The notes beneath the pieces are model-generated. The model had not been told where the DNA came from, ran no database searches, and saw only the letters and a list, made by a program, of their open reading frames with translations. Below are positions 45,602 to 54,809 of a DNA stretch of 64,000 nt, piece by piece (position 1 is the stretch's first letter; every line of letters starts with the position of its first letter). The translations under genes and the position numbers were made by a program. The stretch comes from Candidatus Phyllobacterium onerii (GTDB lineage: Bacteria; Pseudomonadota; Alphaproteobacteria; Rhizobiales; Rhizobiaceae), in NCBI RefSeq assembly GCF_028331445.1, contig NZ_JAQMHX010000001.1:930001-994000 (forward strand), given 5' to 3'.

Positions 45602-48600
45602 TTAGAACTTGAACGAAAGGTCGGCCCTAAAGCCATTGTCCAGTGCTTTACTGCCGAACTGACCGTTATAGGACAGACCAAGTGTCGCGCTATGCGTGAT
45701 CTTGAGATCAAGACCGGCCTCGACTGCGAACGCGTCCTTGTCGATTGGCACGCCCGATATCGTAAAGGCGTCGCTCCCAACGAAGGCGAGGCGCGATTGC
45801 GGCGTTACATCGTCAAATGCATGGCGCCAGCCCAGCATGCCGCGCGCCGTCGCCGACATGCTTCCCATCGTGAAATCGGTGGACGCCCGCAGACCCAACG
45901 TGGTGAAAGTCGTGTCAGTCGTTTCGCTCGACGCGGATAGGGCCGCTGCGCCACCGGATTCGGAGAAGGAGTCGCTCCGGAAGTTAACGTAGGCGAGATT
46001 GGCGAAAGGTTCGAACGCCACGCGGCTGGTATCGATACGGTAGCCAAGTTCACCGAAGACCTGGGCTGTTCCGGCGTCATAGTCGGCGTTCAGATCCTCG
46101 GAAAAGCCCGGGAACTCCACCGAGCGATGTGTGTCGATATTGCTCCACGTATAGGCTGCACCGGCACGGAAGCCGAGATTGCCCCACTGCGAGCCGCCAT
46201 AGATGCCGAGATGATAGTTGTCGCTGTCTCCGGAAGATGAGCGATCATCGACATCGAACGATGTGCGGCTATATCCGGCAAGCATACCAAGACGCCAGTT
46301 TTCCCAGACGAGTGCGTCGGCTCCAACGACAAAACCGCCAGTCGTGCGGTCAAGGGACGCGGCATTGCCGTCGCTGTCGGTCGAACCCCAATTGCCGAAA
46401 CCTGTTCCCCATACGCCGAATTTGTCGGTTGTTGCTGGAGCGAGTTCAGGGCCGCCCTCGCCATAGGCCATAATCGGCAGAGCAGGGGTAGCCACGCCGC
46501 CAAAGGAACTCCGAACCCTGTTGATCGCAGCATCACGGATGAAACGGCTGTCCTCGATCAACGCTGTCTTCGTCGAAGCGTAAATCTCGCCCGACAATGA
46601 ATCGAATGCTTCGCGTGCCGTGGCAGCATCGAGCACAAGAAGGCTGTTGTACAGAGCCAGCGAGCTGCCGCTTTGAACCAGAGTATCGAGAGCGCCAGCC
46701 GTCGCCAGCTGGTTACGCGTCTGCGCGACCGATACGAAAGGACCCTGGTTCGGTGGTGTTTGCTGGACTGCAATGGTCAAATCCACCGCATTGGCGGAGT
46801 TCAGAATCGTCGCGCTTAAAAATGCGGAGTTGCTCAGCACATTCGGATCGAATGCTCCGCTGACGCCGCCCTGTGCCGTCAAGATCCTGTAGACTTGTCC
46901 AGTCTGATAGCTGGTCTGCGGGTCGAGTGCCGTGACTGCGACCGAACCGCCCTGCAAGGTTGCAACGCCGGAAGCAGCGATCAGATCGGATGCACCCGAA
47001 CCTGCGAGTTCGACACTGTAGATCGAACCGGCAGCAAGGGTTATGTCTCCGGCTACATTCAGTGTGCCGATTGAATTGCCTGGAGCAATTGTAGCACCGG
47101 AGGCCACAACCGTGTTGCCAACCGTACCGATACCGCCGAGCGTCCCACCGCTCAAAACATTGACGGCACCGATGGTACCGTTGACCGAAAGCGTTCCCTG
47201 ATTGACGGTCGTGCCGCCGGTGTATGTGTTGATGCCGGAAAGCGTCAGGGTTCCTGTGCCGGTCTTGGTCAGCGACGCACCGGTGCCGCCATTGGTACCG
47301 CCGTCCTGGATCACGCCGGAATAGGTGGTCGACAGATTGTTCGAGCCGACGGTGAAATCAATGGAACCGAGCCGCAATTCGCCGCTGCCCTCGATGGAGC
47401 CAGCCGTATTCGCGGCAGCAACGCTTCGTGAAAAGTCGACGAAACCAGTGCCGATTGTAACCAGTTGTGCGTTGCCGCCGGTGCTGGTCGCTTCAAAGAA
47501 TGTGCCGCCCCCGACGTCGTTAGTAATCCTGGCGCTGCCCGCGTTACTGGTATCGAGAAATTCCGTCCTGCCACCGTTTATGTTGGTGATCGATGCGCTA
47601 CCCGCTGTGCTTGTGCTATCGAATGAAGTCGTCGAATTGTTCAGGGATCCGACGCCAGTGTTGGTAATGTTCGCACTGCCCGCCGAGGTGCCTGCTCCGA
47701 CAAAAAGCACCTGGCTTCCAGTCTGGTTCAAAATTGTGGCCGAACCTGCCGTACTGTTGTCCAGAAAACGCACGATGCCCGTGTCGGAGTTCATTTCGAT
47801 AAGGGAATTGCCGCCGGTCGCATTCTGCTGGAATATAATGGTTGCTGTTCCGGTTAAATGGGCATTGCCGGCCGTGCTGGTGTCCAGAAAGCTGACATCG
47901 CCACCCGGCAAAATAAAAGTAGCGTTGCCGGCAGTGCTGCTATCGCTGAATTCCGTAGCACTTGGGTCGTTGGCGCTTATGGCGTTGGTGATAGTTGCGT
48001 TACCGGCCGTGCTGTTGCCCGTGAAACTGGTGGTACCACCCTCACTATTGGTAATGTTTGCGCTCCCGGCCGAGCCATCGTTAACAAAAACTGTTCGACC
48101 GGTGGCGTCGTTGGTAATAACCAGCGATTGAGCATTGAAGCCGTTGGTCAACTGGAGTTCGGCAGAGGCACCCCCGAACGCATTCCCGACGCTCACAGCG
48201 CCTGTTCCGAGTGTACCAGTTCCCCTTGCTTCAAGTATTCCAGACAACACGGTCGTGCCGCCACTATAGGTATTGTTGCCCAGGAGAAAGAGTGTAGCGG
48301 TGCCATTCTGCGTTACGCCGCCAACACCACCAATGTTTGCAGATATCCCCAAGCCGCCCGACGACGTGTTCGTCAAGCCTCCACCAGCAGTGATAAAGTT
48401 TACGGTGCCGTTTTCCATTGAGTAGGTGGTGCCGCCGCTGACATTCCAACTGTCCAATGAGTAAGTGTTGCCACCAAGATTTACCGTAGAGCCGGCGCCA
48501 GCGAACACAGCGCTCTCTCCGGCAGCGTCCGGTACATCATTCGGCGTCCAGTTTGTCGCGGTGCCGTAGTCCTGCGTCGCCCCATTCCAAGTCTGCGCGT

Positions 48601-48700
48601 TCGCTTCGTCGAAAATCGAGAGGGAGACCGTGGCAGCCATGCCGAGAATCGAGACTACGGTCAGCGCAGTCGATGCGCGAAGAGCTTTGCGTAGAGTCAT
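45602..48700 (-). CDS. Autotransporter (type Va) with repetitive beta-helix passenger
   Basis: The 1032-residue protein has a signal peptide (about 1-36), a passenger (about 37-740) and a C-terminal translocator barrel (about 760-1032) ending in Phe (RADLSFKF). The passenger begins with an autotransporter-associated LGNNTYSGGTTVLSG repeat and contains about ten units of 20-26 residues of the form STAGNATITN (for example DSSTAGNATF, DNSTAGSATI and DTSNAGSARI), then another GINTYTGGTTVNQG block and GGIGTVGNTVVASGATIAPGNS. The barrel start GVWGTGFGNWGS is typical. Passengers of this type act in adhesion or biofilm. RBS AGGTGGGATAGG precedes the ATG; promoter region 48701-48946. Confidence 0.93.
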   Translation of the reverse strand: MTLRKALRASTALTVVSILGMAATVSLSIFDEANAQTWNGATQDYGTATNWTPNDVPDAAGESAVFAGAGSTVNLGGNTYSLDSWNVSGGTTYSMENGTVNFITAGGGLTNTSSGGLGISANIGGVGGVTQNGTATLFLLGNNTYSGGTTVLSGILEARGTGTLGTGAVSVGNAFGGASAELQLTNGFNAQSLVITNDATGRTVFVNDGSAGSANITNSEGGTTSFTGNSTAGNATITNAISANDPSATEFSDSSTAGNATFILPGGDVSFLDTSTAGNAHLTGTATIIFQQNATGGNSLIEMNSDTGIVRFLDNSTAGSATILNQTGSQVLFVGAGTSAGSANITNTGVGSLNNSTTSFDSTSTAGSASITNINGGRTEFLDTSNAGSARITNDVGGGTFFEATSTGGNAQLVTIGTGFVDFSRSVAAANTAGSIEGSGELRLGSIDFTVGSNNLSTTYSGVIQDGGTNGGTGASLTKTGTGTLTLSGINTYTGGTTVNQGTLSVNGTIGAVNVLSGGTLGGIGTVGNTVVASGATIAPGNSIGTLNVAGDITLAAGSIYSVELAGSGASDLIAASGVATLQGGSVAVTALDPQTSYQTGQVYRILTAQGGVSGAFDPNVLSNSAFLSATILNSANAVDLTIAVQQTPPNQGPFVSVAQTRNQLATAGALDTLVQSGSSLALYNSLLVLDAATAREAFDSLSGEIYASTKTALIEDSRFIRDAAINRVRSSFGGVATPALPIMAYGEGGPELAPATTDKFGVWGTGFGNWGSTDSDGNAASLDRTTGGFVVGADALVWENWRLGMLAGYSRTSFDVDDRSSSGDSDNYHLGIYGGSQWGNLGFRAGAAYTWSNIDTHRSVEFPGFSEDLNADYDAGTAQVFGELGYRIDTSRVAFEPFANLAYVNFRSDSFSESGGAAALSASSETTDTTFTTLGLRASTDFTMGSMSATARGMLGWRHAFDDVTPQSRLAFVGSDAFTISGVPIDKDAFAVEAGLDLKITHSATLGLSYNGQFGSKALDNGFRADLSFKF

Positions 48701-48946
48701 GCCAATACCTATCCCACCTTTTTTCGGACGCAGCTGTCGAGGATCCCCCCTCTGCCGTGCCGGCTTTTTAGAAAATGCATAAAACGGTCATTAGTCGTGC
48801 GAGTCAAAGCTCTACTATAAGTCGAAAGGTTTAGTTTTCGAATACAATCGGGCCGAGCATTCATCTTTGGGGAAAGGTGTTGCGGAATTGTTACTTAATG
48901 GCTGGGGCAGGCGACGACGCATCGCAAATCGGGGGATGTACCCTTG

Positions 48947-50350
48947 CTAGGTGGACCGCTTCATCGGCGGCTGCTTCCAGGTTCCATCAAGCGCTTCCTG
49001 CTTGGGCCAGTAGAGTCGCATCGCAATGATGAATGGCCCTTTGGGTGCAGGCAGCCAGTTCGGCTCCTTGTCTTTGCCCGGGCTCTCGTTCTGGATATAG
49101 AATGTCAGGCCGCCATCGGCGTCTTTTACGAATTGCGGCAGCATCGGCGAGTTGAGCAGATAGCGGTTGATCGGATTAGCGACGAGCAGGCTCTGCGGCA
49201 GGTCATACATGGTCAATGACCAGAAGGCGTGGACCGGCGGCAGTTCCCCCGCCGCGAAATGCACGGTGTACTTGTTGGCTCCATCGAGCTTCTTCCCATC
49301 GGCATCGATGGCATAGGCGGGATACATCGCTTCCTCTTTGGAATTGCCGTAAATGCCGAGCTTGGCGGCGGCCATGCGGTAAAGGTAGTTATTCTTCAGG
49401 TACGCGCGCGTACCGAACATCTCGCCGAATGTGACCTTGCCGACGTCAATCTGTTTGCGCAGGCCTTCAAGGTCTGCCCATGCATCGGCCATGCCTTGTT
49501 CAATGGCCGTTTTCATTTCCGGCGAGGTGACGTCGACGGTCTTGCCTGCCCCGACCCCAATCTTTGCGAAACGCGCCATGAGTTCTGTTTCGGACGGATC
49601 GGTCGGGCAGAATTGCAGCACGAAGTTCAGTATGTTGAAGAACTCCGGCGATGTCGTCTCGTCGCCGGGGGACAACGGCTTGATGAAATCAATGGCGGGT
49701 GCAGCAGCCGGCGCGGCCTCGCCGAGGAATTTGGATAGCGGCTCGGCTTTGTATTGGCCTTGAATTTTCTTGACGTTATCGAGGTCATCCGGACTGAAAA
49801 GCTGCGTACGATAGGCGGCAAGCAGAAGTTCCGTTTCCGAGCGGATGACTTCTTTCACGCCCTTGGGTGTCTCGCCCTTCCATCCTGGCCCCGCGATGAG
49901 ATAGCTGCCGCCGTCATTGCCGGTCGCGCGACTGCCAATATAGGCGAAATCGAAGGTGTAGGCGTCGATGAACTGGATGCTGAAATACCGGTCCTTTTCA
50001 ATAGGCGGTACGGTGAGCACCATGGGTTCGGCCCGCAAATCCATGCCGAGCATCGAATAGGGCGTATCGGAGTTGGGTGTCTGGATAGCCGTGTCCGCCG
50101 GCGTATAGACACGCGGTATGTTAACGAGGGTGTTCCAGGGCCCCTTGTATTCGGGGTTCTTGGTGTCGACGAAATAGGCATGCTCGATCCGGTAATTGTC
50201 TACCACCGGGAAACCATAGATATAGGCTTCCTTGGCGATGGCGCGCGCTTCCTCCGGGGAGATGGTGGTCTGGGCTAGTGCCGATGTGAAGCGTAAAGCC
50301 GGAATCAGGGCGATCCCGCAAGCGAAGCCTCGGCGTGTAATGTTTGTCAC
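48947..50350 (-). CDS. Tat-exported DUF1254/DUF1214 protein
   Basis: The 467-residue protein starts at a GTG at 50350 behind GGGGGGAA. It has a twin-arginine signal (NITRRGFACGIALIPALRF). A DUF1254 domain (about 30-165: EAYIYGFPVVDNYR, TPNSDTPYSMLGMDL) and a DUF1214 domain (about 345-455: YTVHFAAGELPPVHAFWSLTMYD) follow. Function is unknown; family members appear in lipid- and exopolysaccharide-linked contexts. No partner gene is adjacent. Confidence 0.92.
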   Translation of the reverse strand: MTNITRRGFACGIALIPALRFTSALAQTTISPEEARAIAKEAYIYGFPVVDNYRIEHAYFVDTKNPEYKGPWNTLVNIPRVYTPADTAIQTPNSDTPYSMLGMDLRAEPMVLTVPPIEKDRYFSIQFIDAYTFDFAYIGSRATGNDGGSYLIAGPGWKGETPKGVKEVIRSETELLLAAYRTQLFSPDDLDNVKKIQGQYKAEPLSKFLGEAAPAAAPAIDFIKPLSPGDETTSPEFFNILNFVLQFCPTDPSETELMARFAKIGVGAGKTVDVTSPEMKTAIEQGMADAWADLEGLRKQIDVGKVTFGEMFGTRAYLKNNYLYRMAAAKLGIYGNSKEEAMYPAYAIDADGKKLDGANKYTVHFAAGELPPVHAFWSLTMYDLPQSLLVANPINRYLLNSPMLPQFVKDADGGLTFYIQNESPGKDKEPNWLPAPKGPFIIAMRLYWPKQEALDGTWKQPPMKRST

Positions 50351-50562
50351 GAGCTTAATTCCCCCCGGGTTGATTTACGTCGCAAATTCTGCGGCGTTCA
50401 AATGCCCTTGCATTCAGGAGAACTCTCGTTGTGGCAAAGAACAAGTACGTAACTGTTAATTCACGGATCAAAAGGTTAAGCATGCGCGTTTAGAATTTGG
50501 CGCTACCTTCGAATGCAGATATTAAACTCAATTGCGAAACCAATCACGTAGCAAGCAAAACC

Positions 50563-51084
50563 ATGATTGAAACAGACCGTCTGCTCTTGCGTCCGCTCGT
50601 CATCGGCGATTTTGAAAGCTACAAGACCGTGTGGGTGAACAAGCCTATGACGGAGGGGACACCCGGTCAGCCCCAGCTGAGCGAGGAAGAAATCTGGTAC
50701 CGGTTGCTGCGTTGGATCGGACACTGGGCGACGTTTGACTTCGGGCCATTTGCCATTGTCGATCGCATATCTGGTGCTGTGATCGGCGAGGTGGGTCTGG
50801 CGCACTTTCATCGAGGCCACGGCGCGTCTTACGATGGTGTACCTGAGGCCATGTGGCGGGTGGAGTATTCCCGGAACGGTCGAGGTATAGCAACCGAGGC
50901 GATGCAAGCCGTATTTGTCTGGTTCGACTCGAGGAAAATTTCAACCCGGACCGTTTGCATGATCGATACGTGGAACGATACGTCCAAAAGCGTCGCCGCA
51001 CGCCTGGACTTCAAAATGTTCAAAGCCACGACTTATCGCGGCAATCCTGTGGAACTATTCGAGAGAGTGTCCGATCCCGACTGA
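50563..51084 (+). CDS. GNAT-family N-acetyltransferase (RimJ-like)
   Basis: The 173-residue protein, from the ATG at 50563, has the RimJ/RimL-type pattern: IETDRLLLRPLVIGDFESY, then FAIVDRISGAVIGEVGLAHFH and the acetyl-CoA-binding region EYSRNGRGIATEAMQAV. The substrate may be ribosomal protein N-termini or a small amine. It is divergent from DUF1254 and converges on the FMN reductase gene. Confidence 0.85.
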   Translation: MIETDRLLLRPLVIGDFESYKTVWVNKPMTEGTPGQPQLSEEEIWYRLLRWIGHWATFDFGPFAIVDRISGAVIGEVGLAHFHRGHGASYDGVPEAMWRVEYSRNGRGIATEAMQAVFVWFDSRKISTRTVCMIDTWNDTSKSVAARLDFKMFKATTYRGNPVELFERVSDPD

Positions 51085-51143
51085 CCGGCCGGTTGAAACA
51101 GATACGGAGCGACTCCACCTCCAGGATGTTGCGTAGGCTGGCT

Positions 51144-51716
51144 CTAGGCATCTTTCGGCAGCACTGAGCGAACCCTTGCAACGAAGACATGGAAGTCCTG
51201 CATGAAAGTGCGAAGGAAATCGGCGGTTGTGTCGTTCGTGACCTCGCCGTCATCGGTGATCAGCCCCGGTGTGAACTGGATATAGGCTTCCGGGGCATTC
51301 ATCTGTGGAGAGTTGCAGAAACTAAGCACGCTTCGCAAATTCTGCTGGGCGACTGCTGTGCCTATCGCGCCCGGCGACGTGCCGATCACCGCTGACGGCT
51401 TGCGTGTGAACGAGTTGGTGCCATAGGGGCGGCTCGCCCAGTCGATTGCGTTTTTTAGTCCGCCGGGTATGGATCGATTGTATTCGGGCGTGACGAACAG
51501 CACGGCGTCGACGGCTGCGATTGCCGCCTTGAATGCCTTGCCAGCCGGAGGGTAGTCGGCGTCATAGTCGTAGCTGTAGAGCGGCAGGTCCTTGAAGGAT
51601 ATCTCCGACATTTCAAGTTCCGGCGGGGCGAGCCGCACCAACGCGTTGGCGAGCTTGCGATTGATCGAGCCCTTGGCGAGGCTGCCGATGAAATAGCCTA
51701 CTTTGTGCGTGGTCAT
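51144..51716 (-). CDS. NADPH-dependent FMN reductase
   Basis: The 190-residue flavodoxin-fold protein starts at 51716 behind GGAG. It has the FMN-binding GSLAKGSINRKLA and TPEYNRSIPGGLKNAIDW motifs of the azoreductase/chromate reductase-like group. Such enzymes reduce quinones, azo dyes or chromate. Next to it lies a nitroreductase, also FMN-dependent, on the same strand. Confidence 0.88.
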   Translation of the reverse strand: MTTHKVGYFIGSLAKGSINRKLANALVRLAPPELEMSEISFKDLPLYSYDYDADYPPAGKAFKAAIAAVDAVLFVTPEYNRSIPGGLKNAIDWASRPYGTNSFTRKPSAVIGTSPGAIGTAVAQQNLRSVLSFCNSPQMNAPEAYIQFTPGLITDDGEVTNDTTADFLRTFMQDFHVFVARVRSVLPKDA

Positions 51717-51790
51717 GGCGTTCTCCAATATCTCGCATGATAAAGGACGTATCATACGCAAGAATCATAGAAGGGGCTCTTGTCCAGTAA

Positions 51791-52522
51791 CTAATCGCCG
51801 ACGAAAGTGACCGTCTCGGTGAGCGGGGCACGGCCCGTACGCGGGGAACTTACCGCGGGGTCCTCGTACCCGATCGACATGCCGCAGAAGAGGATGAGCT
51901 CGTCCGGGGGCGACAAGGCCTCCGCGACCGTCTCGCGAACCTGCGACCACGCCATCTGCGTGCAACTGTGCAGTCCTTCGGCGCGGAGCAGCAGCATGAT
52001 GGTCTGCAGATACATGCCGACGTCGGCCCATTGGGGACGGCCCAGGTCGCGGTCGATGTAGCAGAACAGGGCGACGGGCGCGCCGAAACAGTTCCAGTTG
52101 GCGATGGCAGCCCGCTGGCGCGCCTCCCAGTCCTCGCGCGCAATGCCGAGCGCGCTGTAGCGCTCCTTGCCGAAGGCGGATCGGCGCTCCCCGTAGGGGG
52201 ACTTCAGCTCGGCCGGGTACATCTTGTACTGCCGCTTGTCCCAGGGGTCGCCGTGGGCCACGCGCTCGATGGCGCACGTCTTGAGCTCGGCCAGCGGCGC
52301 GCCGGTCATGACGTAGGTGTTCCACGGCTGGATGTTCGACCCGGACGGCGCCCAGGCTGCGGCGGACAGCACGCGCTCAAGCACCTCCCTCGACACAGGC
52401 TCGTCTTTGAATCCGCGCACCGCCCGTCGGCTTGTGACTGCTTCATATACGTCCATGATCGGCTCCATACTGCTCGCCATTTCTTTCGATCTGCCGGCGT
52501 ATGAGGTACGGTCCCTGTTCAT
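51791..52522 (-). CDS. Nitroreductase family protein
   Basis: The 243-residue protein starts at 52522 behind GGAGGAGA; the frame stays open far upstream but without family similarity. FMN-binding SRRAVRGF and AAWAPSGSNIQPWNTYV are at the N-terminus, and SIGYEDP near the end. Two sampled 60-base lines have 43 of 60 G+C, above the typical neighbours, while a third has 35. It may have been acquired. The electron acceptor is unknown. Confidence 0.88.
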   Translation of the reverse strand: MNRDRTSYAGRSKEMASSMEPIMDVYEAVTSRRAVRGFKDEPVSREVLERVLSAAAWAPSGSNIQPWNTYVMTGAPLAELKTCAIERVAHGDPWDKRQYKMYPAELKSPYGERRSAFGKERYSALGIAREDWEARQRAAIANWNCFGAPVALFCYIDRDLGRPQWADVGMYLQTIMLLLRAEGLHSCTQMAWSQVRETVAEALSPPDELILFCGMSIGYEDPAVSSPRTGRAPLTETVTFVGD

Positions 52523-53244
52523 GGTCGTCTCCTCCCGACTGTTCCGCTTGTGATGTGGTTCATTATCTCCATTCGCAGTGGAGACGTAATCACACCGTGG
52601 TCTAGGAGACGTACATCCAACGTATATGGGAATCGATGCGTCCGAGGCATGTGGGCGAGGGTCAAGGCCAATGGTCTCACCGCATAACAAGTTAAAAATA
52701 AAGTGGAAATCCCGTAAACTGGTGTAAATTACCCGCGCTGGTTGTGATGGCATGCCAAACTCTGCAACCCGCCATCTGGGGGAGGATTGGGGGCGATGTG
52801 CCTTCTGTTCTCCCTCTTTGTTTCGAGTGGAGGGGAAGTGTGATTGGACCCATGGGCGCGGGTGGGCGACACTGTTGCTGCTGCCTGAACTCAACTACCC
52901 CAATGCCCATTGGCAGCAATAGGCCGGAGCCGACGAAGCATTTCCACAGTCCCCTGTGAAGCACTGCTTTGGCGCTTCGGCCATTTTTTTGAAAAGCTTT
53001 CCCGGCGATTGCCCGAATTTCGCCATTACCCCTTTCGGTGGATGGCCATAAAGCCATTTATACGGCACAGCAAATCGGGTGTAACTTGACCCCGCTGACC
53101 GCTGTTAGCACCCCGGTCTTGGGACAAATGTTTCCTCCGCTAAAGCGGCCAGTTGGGGGGAGAGAGAGGAGAAGAGACAGCCGCGTGGGGGCTCGTTGTC
53201 TTGCTCTCCTCCTTCTTCTCACCCCTGATGAGGGCTAGCGATAT
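52523..53244. other. 722-base non-coding stretch
   Basis: I find no credible gene here. A minus-strand frame at 52692-53057 lacks composition or motifs of a protein. A purine-only run (53155-53177) is followed 26 bases later by a pyrimidine-only run (53204-53220), forming an imperfect inverted repeat. The rest looks like gene-free or decayed sequence. Confidence 0.5.
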
Positions 53245-53667
53245 TCAGTTTATTTTGCGGCTCCAGCCGAAACTGCCCCCCAGACGCAACATACGCCATA
53301 ACGCTGTCGTGTCGTTTTCCTTGGGGTGTTGAAGCCGCTTCAGGAGCATCTCCAGCTTGCGGATTTCGCACATTTCATCTGCAATTAATGACCTGCTGAA
53401 AGCGACTTCATCCCCGGTGGTCGTTATCGATCCGGTTCGCAATTCAAACAGTCTCCATTGTGCTTTTTCGACATTATTAAGATGTAAATTAATCAACGTC
53501 TTGTAGGACGCAATCTTCTCCTCGTGATTGGGCAACGTTCTGTCCCTCCGTTCCTCCAGGCAAACCATAGCATATTTCACCTGGACTTCCGACCGGCAGG
53601 GGATAATCACTATGGGCGAAAACGGGGCAGATTGTTTTTGATTCATCCTCTTGCCGTAAGACTCCAA
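53245..53667 (-). CDS. Orphan hypothetical protein
   Basis: The 140-residue frame starts at a TTG at 53667 behind AGGA; an ATG at 53646 gives a shorter version with a site that is too close. It is helical and charged (HEEKIASYKTLINLHLNNVEKAQWRLFEL) and has no recognised domain. Its A+T-rich look differs from the nitroreductase beside it. Confidence 0.45.
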   Translation of the reverse strand: MESYGKRMNQKQSAPFSPIVIIPCRSEVQVKYAMVCLEERRDRTLPNHEEKIASYKTLINLHLNNVEKAQWRLFELRTGSITTTGDEVAFSRSLIADEMCEIRKLEMLLKRLQHPKENDTTALWRMLRLGGSFGWSRKIN

Positions 53668-53761
53668 TAGATCGTTCCTACGAAGCGCATTTTTTACCGC
53701 GGGTTATTGCGGACGAGGATATTTCGACCGGCATATGCCTTGCGTGTTTGTGACCCCGCTA

Positions 53762-54661
53762 TCAGCCAGCAAGGGCCAAACCTCCGTGACGGCCAGTGTC
53801 CCTCTCAATCTCGCCGACTAGGCTGTCTAGAGCTGGGTTTCTCGATTTCCTTGCGCGGCGGACGACATACGCCAGGGCTGGTGGCCGAGGCAGTCGGTCC
53901 ATGACGACGTGCATCTCGCCTTGGATATGGCGGTCACTCAACAATGCCACGCCCATCGCCGCGTTGACCGCCAAAACGATCCCCGTGGCACTCGAGCACT
54001 CGAAGACGGTCTCGAGAACTGCATCGTCCTGACCGACGTCGAGCGCCCATTGGCGGTAGAAGCACTCGTCGTCGAACGACAGAAACGGAATCGGGCCGTC
54101 CTGCGGGAGTGACAAATCTGGATGCTTCACCCAGTGAAGGTCTTCCCGGTATAGAACCACGTCGGCGGGGCGTACCTCGTGGTCGAAGACCTGGACGATT
54201 GCGGCATCGAGTTCGCCACGTTCGAGCATGGCGCGAAGAACGAGGCTCATACGGACCTTTGTACGGACTGAGACATTCGGGTGCAGACGCCGAAACCGGC
54301 CCAGAATGCGGGCGAGGTCGGTACACACCGTGTCTTCGGTGAGGCCGAGGGCAAGCCTCCCCGCTAGCGGGGTCTTCGAAAGGCTGAGCAGCGCCTCGTC
54401 ATGCAGCTCGAGGATACGGCCGGCGTAGTCGAGTAGATCTCCTCCCGCAGCGGTGAACATCGGACCTGCCGACTTCCGGCTGAGTAGGTCGCAGTCGAGG
54501 CTGATTTCCAGTCTTTTGATTTTATGGCTTACGGCGGACTGCGAGAGGCCCAGAGCGACTGCCGCGCGGGTAATGCCGCCATGTTGGCGGATTGCGGAAA
54601 GCGCACGCAATGCGTCGATCTCGAGGCGGCGACTGTTGAGTTCTTTCATGGCCATCTCCAT
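53762..54661 (-). CDS. LysR-family transcriptional regulator
   Basis: The 299-residue regulator has an N-terminal winged HTH (LEIDALRALSAIRQHGGITRAAVALGLSQSAVSHKIKRLE) and a periplasmic-binding-type effector domain. The ATG at 54661 follows GAGGAG by six bases. It is divergent from an EamA transporter with 148 bases between the starts, the usual arrangement for a LysR regulator and its target. Confidence 0.93.
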   Translation of the reverse strand: MEMAMKELNSRRLEIDALRALSAIRQHGGITRAAVALGLSQSAVSHKIKRLEISLDCDLLSRKSAGPMFTAAGGDLLDYAGRILELHDEALLSLSKTPLAGRLALGLTEDTVCTDLARILGRFRRLHPNVSVRTKVRMSLVLRAMLERGELDAAIVQVFDHEVRPADVVLYREDLHWVKHPDLSLPQDGPIPFLSFDDECFYRQWALDVGQDDAVLETVFECSSATGIVLAVNAAMGVALLSDRHIQGEMHVVMDRLPRPPALAYVVRRARKSRNPALDSLVGEIERDTGRHGGLALAG

Positions 54662-54809
54662 TTCAATCTCCTCGCTAAAGCGCTTATCACGAACTGTGCC
54701 CTCTATGACACTGATTTGCGAAAAGTCATGCGGTCATCGAAATTTGTCATGTGCGCGTTCCGTGCGATCTGCCTATTGGTTGATCGTATACCTCGCATCA
54801 GAGCGCCCA

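Noticed and set aside
52692-53057. Minus-strand frame of 121 residues in the gene-free region
   Set aside because: It has no RBS, unusual residue mix and no domain; kept as non-coding.
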